Source: Isosphaeraceae bacterium
GTDB taxonomy: Bacteria > Planctomycetota > Planctomycetia > Isosphaerales > Isosphaeraceae
NCBI GenBank assembly: GCA_026004735.1
Contig: BPJS01000001.1
Span: forward strand, 1,798,001-1,862,000
Length of the DNA stretch: 64,000 nt
Reading direction: 5' to 3'
In this document: one piece after another, positions 35,159 through 43,017 of the stretch
How positions within the stretch are numbered: the stretch's first letter is position 1
Layout: each line of letters starts with the position of its first letter
Notes under the pieces: generated by a model
What the model saw: the letters and a program-made list of their open reading frames with translations, nothing else
Told to the model about the DNA's origin: nothing
The model's database searches: none
Translations under genes and position numbers: made by a program

Positions 35159-35319
35159 TGTGGAACCTCGCCCCCAGGACCGCGTACCGCCCGATCTCGT
35201 GACACCTACACGAGGTATCGGATCGGGCAGACCGGGCGGGTAACTTAATGCAAAGAGCCAAGGTGGTGAAGGCGAGCCGCCGGAAACCTGAGTTGGGTCA
35301 AGCAGAAAGCGAGCCAGGG

Positions 35320-36084
35320 ATGTCCGAGAGTGGGGGGCTTTATGTGCATCTGTTGCCGGCGTGGATGCCTGCCGGAGCCGTCCGGGGAGGACTGGCCGTC
35401 GTTATTGACGTTCTGCGTGCGACCAGCGTGATCGCGACGGCCTTGCGGCATGGCTGCGAGGCGGTCATCCCCTGCCAGGAGATTGACGAGGCGCGGGCAG
35501 TGGCCGCGCGGCTGCCGGAGGGTGCCTGCTTGCTCGGAGGCGAGCGGGGCGGTCTGCGGATCGAGGGATTCGACCTGGGCAACTCGCCGTCGGAGTACAG
35601 CGAGGCGCGGTGCCGGGGTCGAACCCTGGTTCTGACGACGACCAACGGCACCCGGGCGGTGCGAGCCTGCCTGGAGGCCCGGGAGGTGTTCGCGGCGGGA
35701 TTTGTCAATCTGGCCGCGACCGCCCAGCGGCTGCGGCAGTTGTGGCGGGCGCGGCCCGGGGAAGCGATTCACCTGGTGTGCGCGGGCACGGACGGAGAGC
35801 CGAGCCTGGAAGACACCCTGCTCGCCGGGGCGCTGGCCCTGACGCTGAGCCACCGCGGCGATTCGGCCATTCCGCTCCAAAACGACGCGGCACGCCTGGC
35901 TGCGGCCGCTGCACCTCGTGCCTACGCCCAACTGCCTAGCCTGCTCGCCGAAGGCCTGGGCGGACGCAATCTGAAGGCCCTGGGGCTGGAAGATGACATC
36001 CAAACCGCGGCGCGGGTTGACTCGATGCCGATCGTCGCCGTTCTCCGACCCGGCGAACCGTCGGCCGCGTTTCGGGTGGGCTGA
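35320..36084 (+). CDS. 2-phosphosulfolactate phosphatase-like (ComB family)
   Basis: 254 aa from the ATG MSESGGLYVHLLP; an ATG 24 codons upstream is possible but its extension is basic and non-conserved-looking. Family motifs: AVVIDVLRATSVIATAL, GGERGGLRIEGFDLGNSPSEY, LTTTNGTRAVRA, FVNLAATAQRL, CAGTDGEPSLEDTLLAGALA. ComB hydrolyses 2-phosphosulfolactate in coenzyme M synthesis in archaea; many bacteria without CoM carry homologues whose role is unclear. glyQS follows 107 bases later on the same strand. Confidence 0.85.
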   Translation: MSESGGLYVHLLPAWMPAGAVRGGLAVVIDVLRATSVIATALRHGCEAVIPCQEIDEARAVAARLPEGACLLGGERGGLRIEGFDLGNSPSEYSEARCRGRTLVLTTTNGTRAVRACLEAREVFAAGFVNLAATAQRLRQLWRARPGEAIHLVCAGTDGEPSLEDTLLAGALALTLSHRGDSAIPLQNDAARLAAAAAPRAYAQLPSLLAEGLGGRNLKALGLEDDIQTAARVDSMPIVAVLRPGEPSAAFRVG

Positions 36085-36191
36085 GACGCCAACCGCCCCG
36101 TCATGATAGGATGCCCAGAAGACCGACCGGTTCGGCTCAGGACCACACGCCAGACTGCCATTGCGTCATCGAGCAAGGGTGAGGAGCGAGC

Positions 36192-37724
36192 ATGTTGGAT
36201 GAGATGGACAAACTGGTGAGTTTGTGCAAACGGCGGGGTTTTATCTTTCCATCCAGTGAGATTTATGGGGGGATCAACGGCTTCTGGGACTATGGGCCGC
36301 TGGGGGTAGAGCTGAAGCGCAACATCAAGGATGCGTGGTGGCGGGATCTGGTTCATGGTCGAGAGGATGTGGTGGGGTTGGATTGCGCGATCATTATGAA
36401 TCCGCGGGTGTGGGAGGCGTCGGGGCATGTGGGGGGCTTTTCGGACCCGATGGTCGATTGTCGGGCGACGAAGGAGCGGTATCGAGCCGATCAGTTATAT
36501 GTGTTTGTGTACTTATTTCCTCAGGTGAATCATAAAGGGGAGCCGACCGAAGCCTGGCTGGCGGGGCTGGGGGCGAGTGTGGAGGAGGCGGCGCAGGGAC
36601 CGGAGCGTAAGGCGGCGAAGCTGGCGCGTAAGTTTGGGACGCCGGAGCAGCCGCCGACGATCATTCCGTACCTGGAACTGTCCGAGGCGGACCGCGAGAA
36701 GGTGATCGGGCCGTCGACCGATGAGCGGGGGACGCTGACGCCGCCGCGTTCTTTCAACCTGATGTTCAAGACGTTTGTGGGGGCGCTCGAGGATGCGTCG
36801 GCGGTGGCCTATTTACGGCCGGAGACGGCGCAGGGGATTTTCGCCAATTTCAAGAACGTGGTCGATACCGGGCGGGTGAAGCTGCCGTTTGGGATCGCTC
36901 AGATCGGCAAGAGCTTTCGGAATGAGATCAACCCGCGTAATTTCACGTTTCGGTCGCGTGAATTCGAGCAGATGGAGCTGGAGTATTTCTGCCGGCCGGA
37001 GGAGGCGACGGAGTGGTACGCCTACTGGCGTAAAGAGCGGTTTCAGTGGTATGTGCGGCACGGGCTGCGGAGCGAGCGGCTGCGGCTCCGGGATCACTCG
37101 GCCGAGGAGTTGGCCTTTTACTCGAAGGCGACGGCCGACATTGAATATGCGTTTCCGTTTGGGGTCAGCGAGCTGGAGGGGATCGCGCATCGCGGCGACT
37201 ACGATCTCAGCCAGCATATGAAGTTTAGCGGCAAGGACTTGAGTTATTACGACGAGGAGACCAAGACGCGACTGGTGCCGCACGTGATTGAGCCGTCGGC
37301 GGGGGCCGATCGGGCCGCGTTGGCGTTTCTCTGCGAGGCCTACACGGAGGATGAGGTCGGGGGCGAGCCGCGAACGGTGTTGCGGTTGCATCCGCGGCTG
37401 GCGCCGATCAAGGCGGCGGTCTTTCCGCTGGTCAAGAAGGATGGGATGCCGGAGAAAGCGGAGGCGATTTACCGTGAGCTGAAGCGGCATCTCCCGGTTT
37501 TTTATGATGAGAAGGGGGCCGTGGGGCGACGGTATCGGCGGCAGGACGAGGTGGGCACGCCGTATTGCGTCACGGTGGACGGGCAGTCGCTGGAGGATGA
37601 TACGGTGACGATCCGGGATCGGGATACGTGTCGGCAGTGGCGGGTGGCTTCGGGGCAAGTGGCGCGGTTGATCTGCGAGCTGGTTGAGGATCCATCGCGG
37701 GCGATCCCCGGATTGGGGGGGTGA
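36192..37724 (+). CDS. glyQS: Glycyl-tRNA synthetase, dimeric class II
   Basis: A 510-aa single-chain GlyRS charging tRNA-Gly. N-terminus LVSLCKRRGFIFPSSEIYGGINGFWDYGPLGVELK is split by motif; class II motif 1 around DDVVGLDCAIIMNP, AYLRPETAQGIFANFKN, motif 2 GIAQIGKSFRNEINPRNFTFRSREFEQMELEYFC, motif 3 PHVIEPSAGADRAALAFL. The anticodon-binding domain follows (RLHPRLAPIKAAVFPLVKK). GAGGAGCGAG precedes the ATG. This is the alpha2 enzyme, not the GlyQ/GlyS heterotetramer. A TIM-barrel protein gene starts 32 bases after it and is probably co-transcribed. Confidence 0.95.
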   Translation: MLDEMDKLVSLCKRRGFIFPSSEIYGGINGFWDYGPLGVELKRNIKDAWWRDLVHGREDVVGLDCAIIMNPRVWEASGHVGGFSDPMVDCRATKERYRADQLYVFVYLFPQVNHKGEPTEAWLAGLGASVEEAAQGPERKAAKLARKFGTPEQPPTIIPYLELSEADREKVIGPSTDERGTLTPPRSFNLMFKTFVGALEDASAVAYLRPETAQGIFANFKNVVDTGRVKLPFGIAQIGKSFRNEINPRNFTFRSREFEQMELEYFCRPEEATEWYAYWRKERFQWYVRHGLRSERLRLRDHSAEELAFYSKATADIEYAFPFGVSELEGIAHRGDYDLSQHMKFSGKDLSYYDEETKTRLVPHVIEPSAGADRAALAFLCEAYTEDEVGGEPRTVLRLHPRLAPIKAAVFPLVKKDGMPEKAEAIYRELKRHLPVFYDEKGAVGRRYRRQDEVGTPYCVTVDGQSLEDDTVTIRDRDTCRQWRVASGQVARLICELVEDPSRAIPGLGG

Positions 37725-37756
37725 TTCGGGAGGAGGGCGGTTGAGCGAGACGATCG

Positions 37757-38572
37757 ATGATTCCGTGCATCAGCCAGGCGACGACGATGGGCAGTCCGTT
37801 TGAGGCCGATCTGGATGCGGCGATGCGCGCGGGCTGGACGGCGATCGAGCTGTGGCTGACGAAGTTGGAGACGTTTGTGGCGGCGCAGGGAGTATCCGAA
37901 GCGCGAACGCGTCTGGCGGATGCGGGGTTGGCGGCGGTCGCGGCGGCCGCGCAGGGCGGCTTGATGGAGGGGCCGGGCGGGCCGCACGCCGATCTCTACC
38001 TCCGGCGGCTGGAGCTGCTAGCGGAGCTGGACGTGGCGACCCTGGTGATTCTTCCGGAGCTTGCGGGCCGACCAGCGCCGGAGGAAATCGGTCGGGCGCT
38101 CGATGGGCTGGCGGAGGCGGCTGAGCAGGCGGGACGTTTCGGGATCCGGCTGGCCCTGGAGCCACAGCGATCGGCGGTCTTGGGGGCGAGCCTGGACACG
38201 GTGGCGGCGATGGTCGCGCAGGTTGGGGCGGCCAACCTGGGGGTCTGTCTCGATGTGTTTCACTACTACACGGGGCCGTCGAAGTTTGAGGACTTGGGCC
38301 ATCTGGGACCGCACAATCTATTTCATGTTCAGGTTTCGGATTTGAGCGGGACGCCGCGAGAGCTGGCCGGCGACGCCGACCGGGTGTTGCCGGGCGATGG
38401 TGACTTTGCGCTTGGGCCGTGGCTGGCTCAGTTGGAGCGGCAGGGATATCGGGGGCCGGTCAGCCTGGAGGTGTTGAATCCGAACCTCTGGGCGATTCCG
38501 GCGGATCAGGTGGCGGCGATCGGCTTGCAAGCGATCAACCGCGTGCTCGCGTCGGCGCGGGAGGGCCGCTAA
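37757..38572 (+). CDS. Sugar phosphate isomerase/epimerase (xylose-isomerase-like TIM barrel)
   Basis: 271 aa. The barrel pattern of AP-endonuclease family 2 is visible: EADLDAAMRAGWTAIELWL, LRRLELLAELDVATLVILPE, GIRLALEPQRS (metal Glu), NLGVCLDVFHYYTGPSK (metal Asp and His), HNLFHVQVSDLSG (metal His/Asp), LPGDGDFALGPWLAQLERQGYRGPVSLEVLN (closing metal Glu). The substrate is probably a keto-sugar or inositol derivative; no sugar operon is adjacent. It is followed one base after its stop codon by the GTG of a membrane protein, indicating an operon. Confidence 0.85.
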   Translation: MIPCISQATTMGSPFEADLDAAMRAGWTAIELWLTKLETFVAAQGVSEARTRLADAGLAAVAAAAQGGLMEGPGGPHADLYLRRLELLAELDVATLVILPELAGRPAPEEIGRALDGLAEAAEQAGRFGIRLALEPQRSAVLGASLDTVAAMVAQVGAANLGVCLDVFHYYTGPSKFEDLGHLGPHNLFHVQVSDLSGTPRELAGDADRVLPGDGDFALGPWLAQLERQGYRGPVSLEVLNPNLWAIPADQVAAIGLQAINRVLASAREGR

Positions 38573-38573
38573 G

Positions 38574-39110
38574 GTGTCCGTCGCCTTGCCTCAGCCGGTT
38601 TCGGCGATATACCGCGAGGAGCAAAACTTCGCGTGGTGGCTTTATGGGTTGCTGGCATTGATGGCCGGGCTGGGGATCGTGCTCGTGCGGCTGCATCACG
38701 GAAGCGAGAATCGGAATGTGGCGGTTCCGGGGACGGGTTGGAACGTGGAGGTCCCGATTCCGATCCTGGTGGGGATTGGGCTGCCGACCATTCTGGTGAT
38801 CGGCGTTTTGCATATGACGACCGAGGTGACGCCGGAGGCGTGTCGCGTCTGGTTTGGATGGGTGCCGACGTTTCGGCGGTCGATTCCGCTAGGAAGCATA
38901 CGGGCCGTGGAAATCGTGGAATACAACGCGTGGAGAGATCATGGGTTTTGGGGGGTTCGGCTGACCCGGGATGGCGAGCGAGTGATGACCGCGCGGGGGA
39001 ACCGGGCGGTGCGGATTTATCTGGCGGATGGGACCCGTTATCTGATCGGCACGCAGCGTCCCGAGGAGCTGGCTGGGGTGCTGGAACGGGAGCGGCGGTT
39101 GTATAGCTGA
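38574..39110 (+). CDS. Two-TM membrane protein with PH-like C-terminus
   Basis: 178 aa starting at GTG, one base after the upstream stop codon. Transmembrane segments: WWLYGLLALMAGLGIVLV and IPILVGIGLPTILVIGVLHM. The soluble C-terminus TEVTPEACRVWFGWVPTFRRSIPLGSIRAVEIVEYNAWRDHGFWGVRLT reads, in pieces, like a bacterial PH domain: alternating strands with IPLGSIRAVEIV and VRIYLADGTRYLIGTQRPEELAGVLER. Function unknown. The tight spacing says it is translated with the isomerase gene, though no functional connection is obvious. Confidence 0.75.
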   Translation: MSVALPQPVSAIYREEQNFAWWLYGLLALMAGLGIVLVRLHHGSENRNVAVPGTGWNVEVPIPILVGIGLPTILVIGVLHMTTEVTPEACRVWFGWVPTFRRSIPLGSIRAVEIVEYNAWRDHGFWGVRLTRDGERVMTARGNRAVRIYLADGTRYLIGTQRPEELAGVLERERRLYS

Positions 39111-39128
39111 GGGATTCGGCTGAGCGGG

Positions 39129-40244
39129 TTAGATCCCGATGCGGCGGTCGCGTGCGGCGACGGTCCAGACGTCGACGAGCTGGCCGTCGTCGATGACCAG
39201 GGCCTCTTGGTGCAGGGCGCAGGTGGGGCAGATGTGGGTGGGGATGGCCAGCAGGGGGGTTCCGGGGGGTAGGCCTGCGGCCTGAGGAGTGCGGACGACC
39301 AGATGTTCCTCGCTCTGGGCGCCGAGTTGGGCGTCATCGAGGCCGAGCAGGCGGAGGCGGTCGCCGGGGGGGTCGGCGGCGACGGCTTTATGGCCGAGGT
39401 CGAGGCAGAGGGTGTGGGGCGCGGGCCGGCTGATGACACGGGTCAGCAGGAGCGCCGCTGGCTGAAACGGCAGGTCGGGGAATTGGGTTGCGTAGCCGTG
39501 GTCGTGGAAGATGAGTGTTCCGGGAGAGCATTCGACGCCGGGGTCGTCGAGCTGGGCGTGGCATGGGAAGGTCGGGGTGCCGCCGAGGACGAGGCGGGGT
39601 ACGGGAAGGCCGTGAGCTTGGAGCTGGTCGCGGAGTCGCTGGACGGCTTCGAAGCCGAGCCGAGCGGCGGTGTAGCGGAGCTGGGGGTCGGGGTGGCGGT
39701 GGTGGCCGTCGTAGGCGTGGAGGCCGTCGGGCGTCAGGTTCCTTGCGGCGGCAACCGCGTGGTAGACCGGTTCGGCTTGTTCGGGGGGGACGCCGGTCCG
39801 GTTCATGCCGACGTTTAGGTCCACCAGGACGGGCGTGGGCCGCGGCAAGCCGGAACAGGCCATGTCCAGGGCGTGGACCGACTCGATCGAATCGACGACG
39901 GCGCGGAAGGTCGTCTCGGGATAGCGGCCGATCAAGTCAGCCCAGCGACCGAGGTTTGGCCCGACCAGAGGGTAGGCTAGCAGGACGTCGCGTCCTCCGG
40001 CTCGGGCAATCAGTTCGGCTTCGGCGATTGTGGCGCATTTGTGCTGGTGGATGCCGGCGGCCTCGACCATGCGCACGAGGGCGGCCATTTTGTGGGTTTT
40101 GACGTGCGGGCGAAGCCGCGCGGGGCTGCGCGCGATCCGCAGTAGGGTGTCCAGGTTGCGATGGACCAGCGGCCGAAACACCAGGAGTGATGGGCTGGGG
40201 AGGCGGTCGGGCTGGTCGATGCGATATTCTGGAGGCGTGTTCAT
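39129..40244 (-). CDS. D-threonine aldolase-like PLP enzyme (alanine-racemase fold type III)
   Basis: 371 aa. The PLP lysine lies in LRPHVKTHKMAALV; barrel strands give HKCATIAEAELIARAGGRDVLLAYPLVGP, VLVDLNVGMNRTGV and GLHAYDGHHRH. The C-terminal beta domain ends VRTPQAAGLPPGTPLLAIPTHICPTCALH, where His and the nearby Cys occupy the metal site that D-threonine aldolase and D-serine dehydratase use. These enzymes cleave D-threonine or D-3-hydroxy amino acids; which substrate applies here cannot be told. It converges on the upstream membrane protein gene with an 18-base gap. Confidence 0.85.
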   Translation of the reverse strand: MNTPPEYRIDQPDRLPSPSLLVFRPLVHRNLDTLLRIARSPARLRPHVKTHKMAALVRMVEAAGIHQHKCATIAEAELIARAGGRDVLLAYPLVGPNLGRWADLIGRYPETTFRAVVDSIESVHALDMACSGLPRPTPVLVDLNVGMNRTGVPPEQAEPVYHAVAAARNLTPDGLHAYDGHHRHPDPQLRYTAARLGFEAVQRLRDQLQAHGLPVPRLVLGGTPTFPCHAQLDDPGVECSPGTLIFHDHGYATQFPDLPFQPAALLLTRVISRPAPHTLCLDLGHKAVAADPPGDRLRLLGLDDAQLGAQSEEHLVVRTPQAAGLPPGTPLLAIPTHICPTCALHQEALVIDDGQLVDVWTVAARDRRIGI

Positions 40245-40357
40245 GACGGCGATCGTACCGTCTGAGCGTGGGTGGAGCGAGCGGCCAGGCCGGCTAGAGC
40301 CAGCCCGCTAGGGACTGATGGGTCGTCCCGGGACGAGGTGAAGTCGGAGGCGTTGTC

Positions 40358-41301
40358 ATGAGACGGTTGGCCCGACGCCGGGAGATTCAGGTGGCCAGCG
40401 TGTCGCACCGACCGACGGCGGGGGTGGACACGGAGGCCGGGACTCGGCGGTTCCTGGATCAGGCGACCGGCCTGATTCAACGGGCCGCTCGGCTCGGAGC
40501 CGACCTGGTCGCTTTTCCGGAGGCGTATCCTCAACGGGCCTTGCCGGACCCATTTCACGTCGCCGAGGCGGCGACCGGCGGGACGTTGGATCGGGTTCGG
40601 GGCTGGCGCGGGAGCATCGGCTCCATATCGTCTGGCCGCGGATCGAGTGCGATGCCGAGCGGGGACTGAGAAACGTATCGATCCTGGTGGATCGACGCGG
40701 TGATGTGCTGGGGCGTTACGAGAAGATGTTTCCCACGGTGATGGAGCTGGACAAGGGGGTGATTCCGGGAACGGCGGTGCCAACCTTCGAGACGGATTTT
40801 GGCCGGGTCGGAATGCTGATCTGCTTCGACCTGAACTTTGCGGAGGTCCGGCAACCGCTTGCCGAAGCGGGCTGCGATCTGATCGTCTTCTCGTCGATGT
40901 ACCGGGGTGGACTTCAGGCGCAGGCTCTAGCGTTCGAGACCGGGGCGTTTGTGATCACGTCGATCACCGACGAGCAGGGACGGATCCTTAATCGGTGCGG
41001 GCGGGTGATTGCCGAGTCCACGTACGAGACGCTGGCGGTCGCGGCGATCAACACGAACAGCGTGGCGCTGCACATGGACCAGAACTGGGACAAGATGGAC
41101 CTGATGCTGGAACGGTATCCTCGCCAGCTACGGTTTGACTTTCATACGCGCGAGGCGTTTTACGTGATCGAGTCGACGAGCGAGCGTGACGTAAGCCAGG
41201 TTGTGGCCGAGTTTGGATTGGAGCCGGCGCGCGCGTACTTTGAGAGGTCGCGCCGGCGGCGTGCGGAGGCGCTCCAGCGGTGGACCGGTGGGCCAGCTTG
41301 A
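40358..41301 (+). pseudogene. Carbon-nitrogen hydrolase (nitrilase family), broken by one-base frameshift
   Basis: The gene is open in one frame from ATG 40358 and in another through to TGA 41301. Reading GGCTGGCGCGGGAGC with one extra G after TGG (about 40605-40607) joins the frames into a continuous nitrilase: TLDRVRGW then AREHRLHIVWPRIECDAERGLRNVSILV. The catalytic triad is divided: Glu (LVAFPEAYP, codon 40520) lies before the shift, Lys (YEKMFP, 40723) and Cys (MLICFDLNF, 40822) after it. As written neither fragment can be active. It could be a real mutation, a programmed shift, or a sequencing error in a G/C-rich run. About 314 aa when repaired. Confidence 0.8.
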
Positions 41302-41317
41302 GCCGACCGCAACCGGA

Positions 41318-42601
41318 TCAGGGCGGCAAAAGCTCGCGGACCGCTGCTGAGAAGGCTGCGACACCGGTGCGGATCGCGGGGCCGGCGTCGGGGGCATAGC
41401 GGGAGGAGTGAATCGGCGGAAGGGGTGGACCGCCCTGGCGCGCTGCCGCGAGCCGCTCGGAGGCAATCGAACCGAGACGGAACATGAAGATCGGTACGCC
41501 CTCGGCGCTATATAGCCCGAAATCTTCGGAGCCCATGACCGGCTCGACGCGATGGATACGGTCGGCTCCGAATTCGGATTGGAAGCGGCGTACGACGCGG
41601 TCGACCAGGTCCGGGTCGTTGATGGTCGGCGGTGTGTAATCGTCGATCGTGATGACCGGCTCGGGGGCGGCGTGGGCCGCGGCCAGACCCGTGGCGCGGC
41701 GGCGGAGCGCGTCGAGAACCTGTTGGCGGACCTCCTCGGAGTATGTCCGCAGGGTGAGCTGGAGGTGGGCTTCGGAGGGGATGATGTTGTGCTTGCTGCC
41801 AGCTTCGAAAGAGCCAACGGTCAGGACGACCGGCTCGGTCGGGCGGATCTCACGGCTGACGATCGTCTGGAGGTCGAGCACGAGCAGGCTGGCTAGGACG
41901 ATCGGGTCGATCGTTTCATTCGGCGCGGCCCCGTGCCCACCCTTGCCCTTGACGATCAGGTCGATCGAGGTCGAGCTGGCTAGGGCCGGGCCGGGGGTGT
42001 AGGCGAGGTGGCCGGTTTCGAGGTCGTGGGCGACATGGAGGGCGATCGCGTAGTCGGGCTTGGGGAAGCGACGGTAGAGGCCGTCTTCGAGCATCGCTCG
42101 GGCGCCTCGGACCCGCTCCTCGGCGGGCTGACCGACCAGAACGACGGTGCCCCGCCAGGCGTCGCGGTGGTCCGCAAGCCAGCGGGCAACGCCCACTAAG
42201 CAGGTCATGTGGACGTCGTGGCCGCAGGCGTGCATGACACCGACCGGGTCGCCATCAGCATCGGCGGCCGTGACGCGACTGGCGTAGGGAAGGCCTGTTT
42301 CCTCGGTGATCGGCAAGGCGTCTAGATCAGCCCGGATCAGGACGGTCGGTCCCTTGCCGTTGCGGAGCAGACCTACGACGCCGAATCCGCCCACGCCTTG
42401 GGCGACCGCAGCGCCGGCGGCGGACAGCTCGGCGGCGATCCGCTGGCTGGTTTGTTCTTCCTGGAGCGACAGTTCGGGGTGAGCGTGGAGATGCTCGTAG
42501 AGCGCAACCAGACTGGGGAGGTGGGTATCGAACCAGGATTCGTCCTCGGAGGCGGTTGCCGAGACCAGGATCGCGGCCCAGACGATCGCAGACGTCGCCA
42601 T
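41318..42601 (-). CDS. M20-family amidohydrolase, exported (hippurate/IAA-amino-acid hydrolase-like)
   Basis: 427 aa with signal peptide MATSAIVWAAILVSATAS. Metal ligands: HACGHDVHMTCLVGVA (two His), VVLVGQPAEERVRGARAML (Glu pair), and IALHVAHDLETGHLAYTPG (His); the dimerisation lid has VKGKGGHGAAPNETIDPI; the last ligand His is in GGPPLPPIHSSRYAPDAG. RADLDALPITEETGLPYAS is the family signature. It would hydrolyse N-acyl amino acids or aminoacyl conjugates outside the cytoplasm. The first codons follow a TPR-protein gene on the same strand; that small gene ends 26 bases... upstream, suggesting co-transcription. Confidence 0.9.
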   Translation of the reverse strand: MATSAIVWAAILVSATASEDESWFDTHLPSLVALYEHLHAHPELSLQEEQTSQRIAAELSAAGAAVAQGVGGFGVVGLLRNGKGPTVLIRADLDALPITEETGLPYASRVTAADADGDPVGVMHACGHDVHMTCLVGVARWLADHRDAWRGTVVLVGQPAEERVRGARAMLEDGLYRRFPKPDYAIALHVAHDLETGHLAYTPGPALASSTSIDLIVKGKGGHGAAPNETIDPIVLASLLVLDLQTIVSREIRPTEPVVLTVGSFEAGSKHNIIPSEAHLQLTLRTYSEEVRQQVLDALRRRATGLAAAHAAPEPVITIDDYTPPTINDPDLVDRVVRRFQSEFGADRIHRVEPVMGSEDFGLYSAEGVPIFMFRLGSIASERLAAARQGGPPLPPIHSSRYAPDAGPAIRTGVAAFSAAVRELLPP

Positions 42602-42627
42602 GAGCAGTGCTCCAGAACGGCGGGGGA

Positions 42628-42948
42628 TCAGTCGATGCCCATCTGCTTATAATAGGCGCGGGCCTTGGCCTCCTCGGCCTCGGGGATCCGGCCGCAGCGC
42701 TGGTAGATCACCGAAAGGGCGGTGTAGCTGAACGCGTCGTCGGGCTCTAGCTCGACGACCTTGCGGGCATGGGCGATCGCCTCGTCGAAATGTCCGAGAT
42801 CGGCGCAGAGCTTGGCGGCCAGGCCGTGGCCGATCGCGAAGTTGGAATCGAGGTCGAAGGCTTGTTTAAGCGTGGCCAAGGCGGCGTCCTTGTCGCCGGC
42901 GTCGCGCTGCTGAATGGCGGTTTCGTAGAGATCGTCGGGAGTCGGCAT
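42628..42948 (-). CDS. Small TPR-repeat protein
   Basis: 106 aa from MPTPDDLYETAIQQRDAGD; a GTG 15 codons upstream is the alternative start. Three tetratricopeptide repeats fill the protein: DLYETAIQQRDAGDKDAALATLKQAFDLD, NFAIGHGLAAKLCADLGHFDEAIAHARKVVELEPDD and FSYTALSVIYQRCGRIPEAEEAKARAY read in segments, each with the small-large-Ala/Pro spacing. No signal peptide. It is likely an adaptor. It lies between the SbcC-like gene and the M20 gene, all on the minus strand, within a probable long transcript. Confidence 0.8.
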   Translation of the reverse strand: MPTPDDLYETAIQQRDAGDKDAALATLKQAFDLDSNFAIGHGLAAKLCADLGHFDEAIAHARKVVELEPDDAFSYTALSVIYQRCGRIPEAEEAKARAYYKQMGID

Positions 42949-43017
42949 CGCCGCATCGTCTCCGGGGGTACTCTCGTCTGAAAGCACAGTCACGATTGTA
43001 CGCCCAAAGGAAGGCCC

